Assembly: GCA_036556695.1 (NCBI GenBank)
Contig: DATBIY010000021.1
Span: forward strand, 1 to 53,688
Reading direction: 5' to 3'
Length of the DNA stretch: 53,688 nt
Source of the DNA: DASSCW01 sp036556695
GTDB taxonomy: Bacteria; Chloroflexota; Limnocylindria; QHBO01
A model generated the notes under the pieces. The model did not search any database and was not told where the DNA came from. It saw only the letters and a program-made list of their open reading frames with translations. This document shows, in pieces, positions 14,981 through 22,856 of this stretch. Within the stretch, counting starts at the first letter, position 1. Every line of letters starts with the position of its first letter. A program made the translations under genes and the position numbers.

Positions 14981-16729
14981 ATGACGGACCGGACACGCTG
15001 GCGAGAGCACCAGGAGCAGTGGCGCCGTGAGCGCCTCGACCCCGCCCTGGAGCGCGCGCCGGAGCGGCGGCCGCGGTTCATCACCCAGTCGGGCGTCGAG
15101 ATCGACCGCGTCTACACGCCCGACGACCTGTACGACCCGGCGAACCACCCGGACCGTGGCCGGCCACGCTATCGGCCAGCGAAGGAAGGCCCCGGTGAGA
15201 GCGAGACCTGGGACGAGATCGCCGACCTGGGACTGCCGGGCGAGCCGCCGTTCACGCGAGGCATCCACCCCACCGGCCATCGCGGCCGGCTGTGGACGAT
15301 GCGCATGTTCGCCGGCTTCGGCACGGCCGAGGACACGAACGCCCGCTTCAAGAAGCTGATCGAGGCGGGCGGCACCGGCCTGTCGATCGCCTACGACATG
15401 CCGACCCTGTATGGCTACGACCACGACGAGCCGCAGGCCGAGGGCGAGTTCGGCACCTGCGGCGTGGCGGTCTCCAGCCTGGCCGACATGGAGATCCTGC
15501 TGGACGGCCTTCCCGTGGGCCAGATCAGCACCTCCATGACCATCAACTCCCCCGCGCCGATGATCTGGGCCATGTACATCACCGCCGCCGAGAAGATGGG
15601 CGTGCCGCGGGCGCAGCTGGCCGGCACGCTGCAGAACGACATCCTCAAGGAGTTCATCGCCCAGAAGGAGTACATCTTCCCGCCGGCGCCGTCGCTCAAG
15701 CTGGTGACCGATACCGTCGAGTGGGGCACCCGCGAGCTGCCGCGCTGGAACACGATCAGCATCTCGGGCTACCACATCCGCGAGGCCGGCTCGACTGCGG
15801 TGCAGGAGCTGGCATTCACCATCGCCGATGGCATCGCCTACGTCGAGGACGCGCTGGCCCGCGGCCTGCGCTTCGATGACTTCGCGCCGCGCCTCTCCTT
15901 CTTCTTCAACAGCCACAACGACTTCTTCGAGGAGATCGCCAAGTTCCGAGCCTCACGGCGCATCTGGTACAAGCTGGCGACCGAGCGCTTCGGGGCGGAG
16001 AACGAGCGCTCCACCTGGATGCGTTTCCACACCCAGACAGCCGGCGTGTCGCTCACCGCGCAGCAGCCGCTTAACAACCTGACGCGCGTCGCCATCCAGG
16101 CGCTGGCCGGCGTGCTCGGAGGCACGCAGTCACTCCATACCGATGCGTACGACGAGGCGTGGGCGGTTCCCTCGGAAGAGGCCGCCCTGCTTGCCCTGCG
16201 GCAGCAGCAGATTTTGGCCGAGGAGTCGGGCGTGGCGCACAGTGTCGACCCGCTGGCGGGCTCGTACTTCGTCGAGACGCTGACCAACCAAACCGAGCAG
16301 GCGGCCTGGCGTTACATCGCGCAGATCGACGAGATGGGCGGCATGGTCAAGGCCATCGAGGCCGGCTTCCCGCAGGCCGAGATCGCCGATGCCGCCTATG
16401 AGCAGGCACGCGAGCTCGAGGCTCACGAGCGCGAGCTGGTGGGTGTCACCCGCTACGCCGATCCCGACGAGGAGCTGCGCATCCCGCTGCTCGAGATCAG
16501 CGACGAGCAGGAGCGGCGACACCTGGAACGCCTGGCGCGTGTGCGAGCCGAGCGCGACGCCGATGCGCACGCGCGCGCCATGACCCGACTGCGCGACGAG
16601 GCGTCACGCGGCGACACGAACCTGATGCCGGCGATCATGGCGGCCGTGGCCGCCTACGCCACCATCGGCGAGATGTGCAACACCCTGCGCGCCGTCTACG
16701 GCGAATACCGGGAGCCGCTGGCGGTCTAG
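14981..16729 (+). CDS. Acyl-CoA mutase large subunit, isobutyryl-CoA mutase-like
   Basis: The 582-residue product is a coenzyme B12-dependent mutase TIM barrel with no C-terminal cobalamin domain, so a separate small subunit is required. It matches IcmA-type large subunits: PFTRGIHPTGHRGRLWTMR, FGTAEDTN, SMTINSPAP, LQNDILKEFIAQKEYIFPP and HTQTAGVSLTAQQP. The residue facing the substrate is Phe110 (Tyr89 in methylmalonyl-CoA mutase) and Gln228 (Arg207 there). This Phe/Gln pair is the published signature of isobutyryl-CoA mutase. No small subunit or MeaB chaperone is nearby. A weak -10 (AAGATT) lies 7 nt upstream of the ATG. Confidence 0.9.
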   Translation: MTDRTRWREHQEQWRRERLDPALERAPERRPRFITQSGVEIDRVYTPDDLYDPANHPDRGRPRYRPAKEGPGESETWDEIADLGLPGEPPFTRGIHPTGHRGRLWTMRMFAGFGTAEDTNARFKKLIEAGGTGLSIAYDMPTLYGYDHDEPQAEGEFGTCGVAVSSLADMEILLDGLPVGQISTSMTINSPAPMIWAMYITAAEKMGVPRAQLAGTLQNDILKEFIAQKEYIFPPAPSLKLVTDTVEWGTRELPRWNTISISGYHIREAGSTAVQELAFTIADGIAYVEDALARGLRFDDFAPRLSFFFNSHNDFFEEIAKFRASRRIWYKLATERFGAENERSTWMRFHTQTAGVSLTAQQPLNNLTRVAIQALAGVLGGTQSLHTDAYDEAWAVPSEEAALLALRQQQILAEESGVAHSVDPLAGSYFVETLTNQTEQAAWRYIAQIDEMGGMVKAIEAGFPQAEIADAAYEQARELEAHERELVGVTRYADPDEELRIPLLEISDEQERRHLERLARVRAERDADAHARAMTRLRDEASRGDTNLMPAIMAAVAAYATIGEMCNTLRAVYGEYREPLAV

Positions 16730-16842
16730 TTCACGTCGGGGCGGTGAGCGGCGCGGCATCCGGTTGGCGGGCGCCGCGCCGGACTGTTCGCAGGGCACGC
16801 GCCCGCGCCGCTCACCTACCTGCAGCAGGCTCGCACACCACC

Positions 16843-16875
16843 GCTTACCAGCCGCTTATCAAGCGCTTACGTCCG
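16843..16875 (+). promoter_or_regulatory. Triple 11-bp direct repeat (GCTTAYC-type), putative response-regulator site
   Basis: Three copies of GCTTAC/GCTTAT start at 16843, 16854 and 16865, exactly 11 bp apart, immediately upstream of the promoter of the exonuclease gene. The spacing of one helical turn is that of OmpR/PhoB-type boxes; the unit GCTTACC resembles the GTTCACC unit of streptomycete PhoP boxes. The same arrangement recurs at 48047-48079. Confidence 0.6.
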
Positions 16876-16904
16876 GCCGCAGTTACGGTGCCAGTCGCGG
16901 CCGC

Positions 16905-16910
16905 TATCCT
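16905..16910 (+). promoter_or_regulatory. -10 box (TATCCT) of the exonuclease gene
   Basis: TATCCT ends 8 nt before the ATG at 16919, indicating a leaderless transcript. A possible poor -35, TTACGG, is at 16883-16888. The triple repeat lies just upstream, where a class II-type activator would sit. Confidence 0.5.
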
Positions 16911-16918
16911 CGGACGCG

Positions 16919-17815
16919 ATGAAAGTCCATCTGGTCGACGCCACCTTCGAGCTGTTCCGCGCCTTCTACTCCCCCGGTCGCTCGCTGGAACGAGGTCCCG
17001 ATGGCCGGCCGGTCAACGCGGTGCGCGGCCTGGTGGACAGCATGCTGTCCCTCCTGCGCGAGCCGGACGTGACCCACATCGCAGCCGCCACCGACTACGT
17101 CATCGAGAGCTGGCGCAACGACGTCTACCCCGGCTACAAGAGCAGCGCGGGCATGGACCCCGACCTCCTGGCACAGTTCCGCGACGCCGAACGTGCCCTG
17201 CGCAGCCTGGGCATCACCACCTGGCCAATGGTCGAGGACGAAGCCGATGACGGCCTGGCCACCGCCACCGCCCGGTTCCTGCCGGACCCGCGCGTCGAGC
17301 AGATCGTGATCTGCAGCGTCGACAAGGACCTGGGCCAATGCGTCGCGGGGCAGCGGGTCGTGCTGCGCGATCGCATGCGGAGGGTCACCTACGACGAGGA
17401 GGGCATCCGCGCCAAGTTCGGTGTGGGGCCGGAGAGCATCCCCGACTACCTGGCGCTGGTGGGCGACTCATCGGACGGCTATCCCGGCCTGCCGGGTTGG
17501 GGCTCGAAGAGCGCCGCCGCCATCCTGCAGCGCTGGGTGCACATCGAGGACATTCCCGACTCGCCGCTTGACTGGGACATCGCGCTGCGCGGCGCGTCGT
17601 CGCTGGCCGCCACGCTGCGTGAGCATCGGACCGAGGCGGCGCTGTACAAGCGGCTGGCCACGCTGAACCGTGACGCGGCCATCGCCGAGAGCCTGGATGA
17701 CATCGAGTGGCACGGCGTGCCACGCGCCGAGTTCGAGGCTCTCTGCGCGGAGCTTGGCTTCGCCACGGTCGGCAGCCGCGTGCATCGCTGGGCAGAGGCA
17801 ACGGTCGCGAGCTGA
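16919..17815 (+). CDS. 5'-3' exonuclease (PolA N-terminal/FEN-like)
   Basis: The 298-residue protein has the FEN-family fold: KVHLVDATFELFRAFYSP at the N-terminus, VNAVRGLVDSML, EDEADDGLATATARF (acidic metal site), ICSVDKDLGQCV (the VxxDKDLxQ motif) and LALVGDSSDGYPGLPGWGSK, the GDxSDxxPGxxGxGxK helix-hairpin region. It is the stand-alone size of the PolA 5'-nuclease domain and removes RNA primers or flaps. It has its own regulated promoter. The next gene is separated by 100 bp without a clear terminator. Confidence 0.9.
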   Translation: MKVHLVDATFELFRAFYSPGRSLERGPDGRPVNAVRGLVDSMLSLLREPDVTHIAAATDYVIESWRNDVYPGYKSSAGMDPDLLAQFRDAERALRSLGITTWPMVEDEADDGLATATARFLPDPRVEQIVICSVDKDLGQCVAGQRVVLRDRMRRVTYDEEGIRAKFGVGPESIPDYLALVGDSSDGYPGLPGWGSKSAAAILQRWVHIEDIPDSPLDWDIALRGASSLAATLREHRTEAALYKRLATLNRDAAIAESLDDIEWHGVPRAEFEALCAELGFATVGSRVHRWAEATVAS

Positions 17816-17915
17816 GCGCCACACGGCCAACGGGCTGAGCGCCATCGGCTGACCATCGGGCCAGGACCTTTGATCGGTTCTGGTGCGGTGTGGTGGGGTG
17901 TACCGTCGCCGCCCG

Positions 17916-19181
17916 ATGCCCCGCAGACACCGACTGATTGCGGCTGTCGCCGCGCTGCTGACGCTGGCACCCGCCCTCCCCGGCATGGCTCCGGGCGTGG
18001 CCGCCGCGTCGTGCTCGGGCTGGAGCTCGTCGACCACGCCGCCGCCCACCATTCGCGTCTTCCGCCACGCCAGCGGCAATGTCGAGACTGTGGACTTCCG
18101 AAACTACGCCAAGAACGTGCTGAGCCGCGAGTGGATCGCCTCCTGGACCACCGAGTCGCTACGCTCCGGCGCGCTGGCGGTCAAGCACTACGCCTGGTAC
18201 CAGGTGCTGCACTGGCGAGGAGGCACGAACGCATCGGGCGCCTGCTTCGACGTGCGGGACGACACCTGGGATCAGGTCTACGACCCGTCGCGGCCGACGT
18301 ACACCACCGCCGCCGCCGCCGTCGACGCCACGTGGGGCACGCGCGTGCTGAAGAACGGCGCCATCTTCCCGACCTACTACAACGCCGGCGCCGCGGGCGA
18401 GGCCTGCGGGGCGAACAAGAACGGCTGGAAGATGTACCAGTGGGGCACCCAGGCCTGCGGCCTGGCGGGGAAGACCGCGGCCCAGATCATCGCCACCTAC
18501 TACTACCCCAACGTGACGGTGACCGATGCACCGGCACCAACGGCCACACCGCAGCCGACCGCCACACCTCGCCCCACGCCGACGCCCACTCCGCAGCCGA
18601 CCGCCACTCCGAAGCCGAGCGCCTCATCCCCTCCAACTGCCACAGCCAGCGCCACGCCGACCGCCAGCCCGGCACCCACGCGCACACCTCGCCCCACGCC
18701 GAAGCCCACTCCGCAGCCGACCGTTGTGCCGACGCCCATCCCACAGCCCAGCGCGCCGCTGGCCACGCCGCCGCCTGATCAGCTGCTGCCCGGAGGCGGG
18801 CAGAGCGGCCTCCAGGATGACGCGCAGCCGCCGGCACCGCCGCGCGACGATCCGCATCCGGTGGTGAACCAGGCCGGCCGGCCGCCGCGGACGAGCCGGG
18901 AGACGACCATCGCGCTCCAGGATCCGATGGCGCTGCACTTTCGAGCCTGGCTGCTGGGCACCGACGGCGGCCCGCTGCTGAGCCGCTTCCGCCTCTCCGC
19001 GATGCAGGCCGGCGGTCTCCTGGAGGCCACCGAGGCGCCGAGCTTCGCCACGCTGTGGCGGGCGGCCTTCAACGAGCTGCGGGATTCCCTGCTGCAGTCG
19101 CTGGCTGCAGCCCGCCTGGCAGGCGGGACGGGCGTGGCCGGTGGCCTGGGCAACCCGCCCGGCGTGGCGGGCCTGCACTGA
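17916..19181 (+). CDS. Secreted SpoIID/LytB-domain protein with Pro/Thr-rich region
   Basis: The ATG at 17916 gives 421 residues. The signal peptide covers about 1-28 (RLIAAVAALLTLAPALP). The SpoIID-like domain is at about 50-195: VETVDFRNYAKNVLSREWIA, ESLRSGALAVKHYAWYQV and NAGAAGEACG. SpoIID cleaves glycan chains of denuded peptidoglycan in spore formers; in non-sporulating bacteria such proteins are cell-wall remodelling amidase enhancers or transglycosylases. Residues about 205-300 are Pro/Thr repeats, followed by a helical C-terminal domain. The long linker suggests that the catalytic part is held away from the C-terminal part. Confidence 0.82.
   Translation: MPRRHRLIAAVAALLTLAPALPGMAPGVAAASCSGWSSSTTPPPTIRVFRHASGNVETVDFRNYAKNVLSREWIASWTTESLRSGALAVKHYAWYQVLHWRGGTNASGACFDVRDDTWDQVYDPSRPTYTTAAAAVDATWGTRVLKNGAIFPTYYNAGAAGEACGANKNGWKMYQWGTQACGLAGKTAAQIIATYYYPNVTVTDAPAPTATPQPTATPRPTPTPTPQPTATPKPSASSPPTATASATPTASPAPTRTPRPTPKPTPQPTVVPTPIPQPSAPLATPPPDQLLPGGGQSGLQDDAQPPAPPRDDPHPVVNQAGRPPRTSRETTIALQDPMALHFRAWLLGTDGGPLLSRFRLSAMQAGGLLEATEAPSFATLWRAAFNELRDSLLQSLAAARLAGGTGVAGGLGNPPGVAGLH
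18563..18723. repeat. 41-bp direct repeat inside the Pro/Thr linker
   Basis: A 41-nt stretch at 18563-18603 recurs at 18683-18723 with one mismatch, 120 bp apart. It encodes the duplicated Thr-Pro-rich segment (TPRPTPTPTPQPT) of the SpoIID-like protein and could expand or contract by slippage. Confidence 0.85.
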
Positions 19182-19185
19182 CGAG

Positions 19186-20511
19186 CTAGCCGGCCGTCTC
19201 CCCACCGGACGCAGCGGGGTCGCGAGGCTGCCGAATGACCGGCCGCGCAAGGGAAAGCCAGCCGACAGCGGCCAACGCGGCCAGGCCAATCAGGCTCCAC
19301 ACCGTGGTGGCCGGCGGCAGCCGCTCGGCCAGTTGACCGGCGATCAGCGTCGAGATTGCGATAGTGATCGTCACCAGCCCGTAGTCGAAGCTGAAGACGC
19401 GCCCGCGTATGGCGTCGGGCGATGCCCGCTGCAGGCCGTAGGACGAGAGCATCCACTGCGACCCGCCCCCGAGGTGCGCGACGAACACGCATACGGCGGC
19501 CATCCAGAGCAGCGGTGCAAGCGGCATGAAGGCGTAGCCCACGGCGTACGCCACGAAGGAGCCGGTGATCCCCAGCAGCAGGCCACGGTCGGTGAGCCCC
19601 ACCACCGAGCGCGCCAGGAACGGACCAAGCAGCGCGCCGGTTCCGCGGGCTGCAAACAGCAGGCCGATGCCGGCGTCGCCCGCGTGGAACACGTCGCGGC
19701 CGAAGACGGCCAGCATCACGATCACGCCTGTTCCCACCCCGAAGGTCGTCTTGGACAGGAGCAGCGCGGCCAGGGTGCGATCGCCGCGTGCGAAGCGCAC
19801 CACCACCGCGATCGACTCGCCGATGCCGCGCAGCCCCGGATGCGGCATCTCGTGCGCGCCGCCAGCCTCGTGCGTGTGACGCTTGAACGGGCGGCGGATG
19901 CCGACGATCAGCAGCGCGGACAGGCCGAAGGAGGCCGCGTTCACCAGGAACGCCACGTCCCGGCCGAACGTCGCGGCCACCAGCCCGCCGATGGCGGCAC
20001 CGACCGCCAGCATGGTCCCCCACGCCGAGCCGATCAGGACGTTTGCGGTCGGCAGGTCATCGTCCTCGACCAGGTTCGGCAGCGAGGCGGAGCTGGTCGG
20101 CTCGAAGACCGCCGCGCCGAACGACAGCACGGCGGTAGCGGTGAAGGCGATCCACAGCGTTCCGGGATCGCGCACCAGCAGGAACGAGGCGGCCACCGGT
20201 ACGCGGGCGAGATCGGCCCATACCATGAGTCGCCGGCGATCGAGGCGATCGGCCAGCACGCCGGCCAGCGGCGACGCGAGCGCGAAGGCGCCGGTCTGGA
20301 TGACGAGCAGCCACGATGCGGCGGCCGCCGAATCGGTGAGCTCCAGGGCAAGGCCCAGGATGGCCACCGTCGAGAACCAGTCGCCGGCGAAGCTGATGAG
20401 CTGCGCGCCGAACAGCCGGCTGAAGGCCCGGTTGCGGCTGAGCAGGCGGAGATAAGGGCGGATGCGCATCGGCCGGTGCATGATGACACGCTGGGCCCGC
20501 CGGATCGGCAT
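19186..20511 (-). CDS. MFS transporter, probable drug/metabolite efflux
   Basis: The 441-residue product has about 12 hydrophobic segments and fits the MFS_3 (enterobactin exporter/MefA-like) group: LFGAQLISFAGDWFSTVAI at the N-terminus, LADRLDRRRLMVWADLARV after TM2-3 (the family motif A), then a large cytoplasmic loop with the His-rich KRHTHEAGG and a second half of six TM segments. The transported substrate is unknown. The start used (MPIRRAQRV at 20511) is not certain; 20481 and 20469 are in-frame alternatives. It lies convergent with the SpoIID gene (stops 5 bp apart) and divergent from the DUF5808 gene. Confidence 0.85.
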   Translation of the reverse strand: MPIRRAQRVIMHRPMRIRPYLRLLSRNRAFSRLFGAQLISFAGDWFSTVAILGLALELTDSAAAASWLLVIQTGAFALASPLAGVLADRLDRRRLMVWADLARVPVAASFLLVRDPGTLWIAFTATAVLSFGAAVFEPTSSASLPNLVEDDDLPTANVLIGSAWGTMLAVGAAIGGLVAATFGRDVAFLVNAASFGLSALLIVGIRRPFKRHTHEAGGAHEMPHPGLRGIGESIAVVVRFARGDRTLAALLLSKTTFGVGTGVIVMLAVFGRDVFHAGDAGIGLLFAARGTGALLGPFLARSVVGLTDRGLLLGITGSFVAYAVGYAFMPLAPLLWMAAVCVFVAHLGGGSQWMLSSYGLQRASPDAIRGRVFSFDYGLVTITIAISTLIAGQLAERLPPATTVWSLIGLAALAAVGWLSLARPVIRQPRDPAASGGETAG

Positions 20512-20534
20512 GCCGCTTGCGAGAGGAGGCGGGC

Positions 20535-20840
20535 ATGCAAACACTGCGTCGTGAGCTGGGTGCGCTGGGCTGGCTTTTGCGGATGGCGGTTGCCGCGGCA
20601 GTCGTCGGCGCGCTCTACAAGGAGATGCAGCAGCCGCCCGAGAAGCGGACCTGGCACGGGCAGCTGTTGAACGTGGTGCCGTACGACTTCCGGATGCCGA
20701 CACCGGCGCGCATCATGCGTGGCTGGTGGGATACGGGCTCGAATCGTCTGTTCAACCCGCAGCCGTTCGGCGTGGGCTGGGTGCTTAACCTGCCGGTCGC
20801 CTTTCGCGCCGTGCAACGCATGAGGGGCGCCGCACGCTAG
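20535..20840 (+). CDS. DUF5808-like small membrane-anchored protein
   Basis: The ATG has GAGGAGG 5-6 nt upstream. The 101-residue product starts with a short amphipathic stretch and one TM helix (about 10-30, LGWLLRMAVAAAVVGALY). The rest matches the DUF5808 pattern of PYDFRMPTPARIMRGWW, then FNPQPFGVGWVLN. The function is unknown. Its stop codon TAG forms the first half of the -10 box TAGCAT of the next gene, so the two are compactly arranged. It is divergently oriented from the MFS gene, with only a 23-bp gap. Confidence 0.8.
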   Translation: MQTLRRELGALGWLLRMAVAAAVVGALYKEMQQPPEKRTWHGQLLNVVPYDFRMPTPARIMRGWWDTGSNRLFNPQPFGVGWVLNLPVAFRAVQRMRGAAR

Positions 20841-20843
20841 CAT
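20838..20843 (+). promoter_or_regulatory. -10 box (TAGCAT) of the DUF2269-like gene
   Basis: TAGCAT ends 7 nt before the GTG at 20851. The first three bases double as the TAG stop codon of the previous gene. Confidence 0.35.
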
Positions 20844-20850
20844 CGGCGGC

Positions 20851-21303
20851 GTGAGCTGGTTCCCGGTCGTTTTGGTCGTTCACATCGCGCTGGCGGTGGC
20901 CCTGCTGCTGCCGAGCCTGCTGCTGCCCTTCATGCTGCGCCGCGAGGACGATGGCGGAGCGCGGAACCCGCTGACCCGGATCCTGATGGCCATGCAGGGC
21001 ACCGGCACACTGATCATCGGCATCGGGCTGGCGCTGAGCGGCACCGCGCTGATCCTGCTGCTGGGTGTGCAGATCCTGACGCAGCCATGGCTGCTGGTGG
21101 CGCTGCTGATCTACGCCGCGAACCTGCTGGTGGCCGGGCTCGTCTCACGGCCGAACCTGCGGCGGCTGCTTCGCCTGGGCAATGGCACGGCCGATGCCGC
21201 GGCGTGGCGGCGCCGAGCCCGGCGCCAGCGCTGGGTTGCCTACGGGATGGCGGCAGCCACGGGGGTCATCGGCTTCTTGATGATGACCAAGCCCGGGCAG
21301 TAG
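20851..21303 (+). CDS. Predicted integral membrane protein (DUF2269-like)
   Basis: The 150-residue product has a GTG start and four hydrophobic segments. It begins VVLVVHIALAVALLLPSLLL, has TLIIGIGLALSGTALILLLG, QPWLLVALLIYAANLLVAG, a basic loop, and a terminal TM segment ending VIGFLMMTKPGQ. The HIALA start and the overall 4-TM layout fit the DUF2269 group. The role is unknown. The upstream DUF5808 gene shares its region and the two may be co-expressed. Confidence 0.75.
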   Translation: MSWFPVVLVVHIALAVALLLPSLLLPFMLRREDDGGARNPLTRILMAMQGTGTLIIGIGLALSGTALILLLGVQILTQPWLLVALLIYAANLLVAGLVSRPNLRRLLRLGNGTADAAAWRRRARRQRWVAYGMAAATGVIGFLMMTKPGQ

Positions 21304-21310
21304 CGGAGCG

Positions 21311-21418
21311 TCAGAAGCTGGGGATGGGCAGTGGGCGGCCCATCAGCCAGAACAATCCGGCAACGATGAGCAGCATCGCGATCACGAAGACCGCGAACCA
21401 CTTGAGGACCTCCCACAT
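21311..21418 (-). CDS. 35-residue single-pass membrane protein (small ORF)
   Basis: An open frame from ATG at 21418 to TGA at 21311 encodes MWEVLKWFAVFVIAMLLIVA and then a short hydrophilic tail, GLFWLMGRPLPIPSF. It has a single membrane helix and a charged N-terminal helix, as small membrane proteins do. An RBS-like GAGGGG lies 6 nt before the start. It lies on the minus strand between two plus-strand genes. No family is recognised. Confidence comes from the RBS, the sensible TM pattern and the lack of a competing gene. Confidence 0.55.
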   Translation of the reverse strand: MWEVLKWFAVFVIAMLLIVAGLFWLMGRPLPIPSF

Positions 21419-21518
21419 TACCTACCCCTCGAGCTTCGGTCGGCAGCTGACCGTTCCGCCGCGGCCCGGCGATTCTAACCGGCCGATACCGTCCCCAACA
21501 GGCCACCACGACCCCGCC

Positions 21519-21524
21519 TAGAAT
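21519..21524 (+). promoter_or_regulatory. -10 box (TAGAAT) of the CysRS gene
   Basis: TAGAAT ends 7 nt before the GTG start at 21532, consistent with a leaderless mRNA. Confidence 0.45.
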
Positions 21525-21531
21525 CGGCCGC

Positions 21532-22854
21532 GTGACCCTGCGCCTGTTCGATTCGCGCCGTGGCGCGACGCTGCCCTTCGAGCCGCTGGGCGACGGACCC
21601 GTCGGCCTGTACGTGTGCGGCGTCACGCCGTACGACACAGGCCACCTGGGTCACGCCTTCACCTACCTGAGCTTCGACGTCCTGCATCGGTACCTGGAGT
21701 ACCTGGGTCACCAGGTCGTCTACGTCCAGAACCTGACCGATGTCGACGACGATCTGCTGCGCCGCGCCCGCGAGCTGGGCGAGGACTACCTGGCCCTCGG
21801 CGACCGGCATGTCACCACCTTCCTGACCGAGATGGCCGCCCTCAACTGGCTGCCACCGGACGTCTACCCGCGCGCCACGCAGCACATCCTCCAGATGCAG
21901 GCGCTCATCGCGCGGCTGCTGGAGCGCGGACACGCCTACGTGGCCGATGGGCACGTCTACTTCGACATCGCCTCCTGGCCGTCGTACGGGGAGCTCTCGG
22001 ACCTGCCGCGCGAGGCAATGCTGCCGATTGCCAATGAACGCGGCAATGTGCCGGACATGCCCGGCAAGCGCGACCCGCTGGATTTCGTGCTGTGGCAGCC
22101 GTCGGCTCCGGACGAGCCCGCGTGGCCGTCACCGTGGGGAGACGGCCGCCCCGGCTGGCACATCGAGTGCTCGGCCATGAGCACCACCTACCTGGGCAAT
22201 CGCTTCGAGATCCACGGCGGCGGGGCCGACCTGGCGTTCCCGCACCACGAGTCGGAGATCGCGCAGACAGAGGGCGCCACCGGTGAGCGGCCGTTCGTCA
22301 GCTGGTGGATGCACGCCGGCATGCTGCGCTTCGACGGAGAGAAGATGAGCAAGTCGCTGGGCAACCTGGTGTTGGTGCGCGACCTGCTGCGCTCGTACAC
22401 CGGCGACGCCATCCGGCACTACCTGATCTCGCACCACTACCGCGACGAGGTGGTGTTCGACGAGGCAGGCCTGGAGGCCTCGGCGCAGATGGCCGCGCGC
22501 CTGCGCTACGCCTGCCGCGTCGCCGAGGACCTGGAGCCCTTGGCCACCGCCCGCGCCGATCCGGCAAGCCTGCACCCGAGCATTGCTGTGCACCGCGAGC
22601 GATTCCTGGCGGCCATGGACGACGACCTCGACACGCCGGCCGCCCTGCCGGAGCTCCACGCGCTGGCCGCCACCTGCCTCGGGCAGGATGATCCGCAGCT
22701 CATGGCGCAGGCAGGCTGGTTGGTCCGCGAGCTCGGTGCCCGGATCCTCGGTTTGCGGCTGGCCACGGTGCCCAGCCTGGCGCCCGGCGAGGCGGCTGAG
22801 CAGCCTCATCAGCCGCCGGCGGGCGTTCCGGCCACTCCCTCAGGCGCTCCCTGA
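21532..22854 (+). CDS. cysS: Cysteine--tRNA ligase, MshC-like form without the C-terminal tRNA-binding domain
   Basis: The 440-residue product has a GTG start. It shows the class I synthetase motifs: YVCGVTPYDTGHLGHAF (HIGH-type, with zinc ligand Cys29), zinc ligands in IECSA (Cys213) and FPHHESE, and GEKMSKSLGN (271-275). Several stretches (VCGVTPYD, GKRDPLD, RPGWHIECSA) are also typical of MshC, the mycothiol ligase. The protein ends soon after the DALR-type helical bundle, so the usual CysRS terminal segment is missing. A similar segment is present on the GT2 protein at 39321. Cysteinyl-tRNA synthetase remains the first choice. Confidence 0.85.
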   Translation: MTLRLFDSRRGATLPFEPLGDGPVGLYVCGVTPYDTGHLGHAFTYLSFDVLHRYLEYLGHQVVYVQNLTDVDDDLLRRARELGEDYLALGDRHVTTFLTEMAALNWLPPDVYPRATQHILQMQALIARLLERGHAYVADGHVYFDIASWPSYGELSDLPREAMLPIANERGNVPDMPGKRDPLDFVLWQPSAPDEPAWPSPWGDGRPGWHIECSAMSTTYLGNRFEIHGGGADLAFPHHESEIAQTEGATGERPFVSWWMHAGMLRFDGEKMSKSLGNLVLVRDLLRSYTGDAIRHYLISHHYRDEVVFDEAGLEASAQMAARLRYACRVAEDLEPLATARADPASLHPSIAVHRERFLAAMDDDLDTPAALPELHALAATCLGQDDPQLMAQAGWLVRELGARILGLRLATVPSLAPGEAAEQPHQPPAGVPATPSGAP

Positions 22855-22856
22855 AC

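Noticed and set aside
14981..16729. Calling the mutase methylmalonyl-CoA mutase (mutB)
   Set aside because: The substrate-contacting residues are Phe110/Gln228 rather than Tyr/Arg; a symbol is withheld and an IcmA-like call is preferred.
18541..18735. Short repeats as a possible CRISPR array
   Set aside because: The repeats are in-frame Thr/Pro codons of the SpoIID-like protein with irregular spacing.
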